From: Corbicula japonica
Taxonomy: Eukaryota; Mollusca; Bivalvia; Venerida; Cyrenidae
Assembly: GCA_038501625.1 (NCBI GenBank)
Contig: JAZAYU010000263.1
Coordinates: 248,001 to 312,000 of the forward strand
Direction of reading: 5' to 3'
DNA: 64,000 bases
This document shows, piece after piece, positions 63,573 to 64,000 of this stretch. Position 1 is the first letter of the stretch. Every line of letters starts with the position of its first letter. The notes under the pieces were generated by a model. That model worked only from the letters and a program-made list of their open reading frames with translations. It searched no databases and had not been told where the DNA came from. Made by a program: the position numbers and the translations under genes.

Positions 63573-64000
63573 ACCTAACACTAGCTGGTGTTGTTATGTA
63601 CTTGTAAACGTGGGGAATACCGCCTAATTTAAACCTCAAGGAAAGATAACTGAAACTCGCTAAGGATTCTCTGGCGGTTATAGCCGCCAGACAAAATTGG
63701 TTTACTACTGTCGTTGTCTGCTGAAAGTACAGACATGCGCAGTGAAACAGTCAATGTGTTCCTTTCATCATCCTTACTGCTATTTATAGCTTTATTCATG
63801 TTTATGCCTCACCACACACAGATTTTGACATTGACCTAGTAATTTTAATCTATTTTTGTTCAATTTTGTTCGACTTTCCGGACGAAATCTGTACCTCCAA
63901 TATGGCGGCCAAACCGGTGATATGGTAAATTTCACCCTCTGGTGAAAACGGTCTATAATAACAAACAATTCTATATGCTTAGAGTTGTTTTTTGCAATTT
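63573..64000. other. Right end of the ISL2EU-like element and flank
   Basis: No gene. It includes the mirrored ACCTCCAATATGGCGGCC block and the right terminus at 63,957. Confidence 0.5.

Larger units (their letters stand above)
60016..63957 (+). mobile_element. ISL2EU-like DNA transposon, internally deleted
   Basis: Ends TATAGACCGTTT and AAACGGTCTATA are mirrored, followed inward on both sides by an ACCGG...GCCGCCAT-TTGGAGGT block. The 2-bp target duplication is TA or AT (ambiguous because the end is symmetrical). It encodes a THAP-DDE transposase on the plus strand and, convergently, the first exon of a second gene resembling the YqaJ-type partner found in ISL2EU elements. Sequence between them appears deleted. 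A 432-bp MITE sits near the right end. Confidence 0.7.

Overview
The window looks like nuclear DNA of an invertebrate animal, most probably a bivalve or other mollusc (inference). It is AT-rich, has spliceosomal introns and AATAAA/ATTAAA signals, and is dominated by eukaryotic mobile elements. It carries dispersed GTGACCTTGACC-type repeats and hairpins of the GAGCCGCAGGCGAGG type that I associate with molluscan genomes. No unambiguous conserved host housekeeping gene was recognised.

Region 1 (about 0.5-20.1 kb) is the least conventional part. It holds diverged tandem repeats and fold-back elements (0.8-9.1 kb), then a 1.6 kb non-coding stretch full of short stem-loops in tandem units whose stems show paired (compensatory) changes (9.65-11.23 kb). 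Next come a frame-disrupted gene resembling the replication initiator (Rep) of circular ssDNA (CRESS) viruses and plasmids (11.41-12.60 kb), a small gene whose 3' end is duplicated at 0.5-0.7 kb, and a compact gene with TATA box, 5'-UTR intron and poly(A) signal encoding three YVCMxEDW repeats (13.33-13.94 kb). Two copies of a two-hairpin RNA-like element follow (14.03 and 14.60 kb), then a second, uninterrupted Rep-like gene with a destroyed Walker A lysine (14.84-15.95 kb, minus), and a satellite of about 33 units of 110 bp (16.24-19.87 kb).

Region 2 (20.1-25.1 kb) is mostly featureless AT-rich DNA with a mariner-type transposase reduced to its DNA-binding part. Region 3 (25,139-35,017) is a complete-looking Polinton/Maverick-type element: 6-bp target duplication AGTGTC, 176-bp near-identical terminal inverted repeats, and three genes read outward from the centre (packaging-type ATPase and spliced chromodomain integrase leftward, protein-primed-type DNA polymerase B with an embedded nuclease-like domain rightward). 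No capsid or protease gene was seen.

Region 4 (35-47.7 kb) is intergenic DNA with a fold-back element, a 50-bp tandem array, a tRNA-derived SINE, MITEs and mollusc-type dispersed repeats. Region 5 (47,717-56,739) is a Ty3/gypsy-type LTR retrotransposon on the minus strand. By eye its two 775-bp LTRs are identical and its pol frame is 1647 residues and open, but it has no recognisable gag. Region 6 (60,016-63,957) is an ISL2EU-like DNA transposon with a spliced THAP-domain DDE transposase and only the first exon of its YqaJ-type partner gene, carrying a nested TTAA-flanked MITE. All calls rest on reading the sequence; no database search was made.
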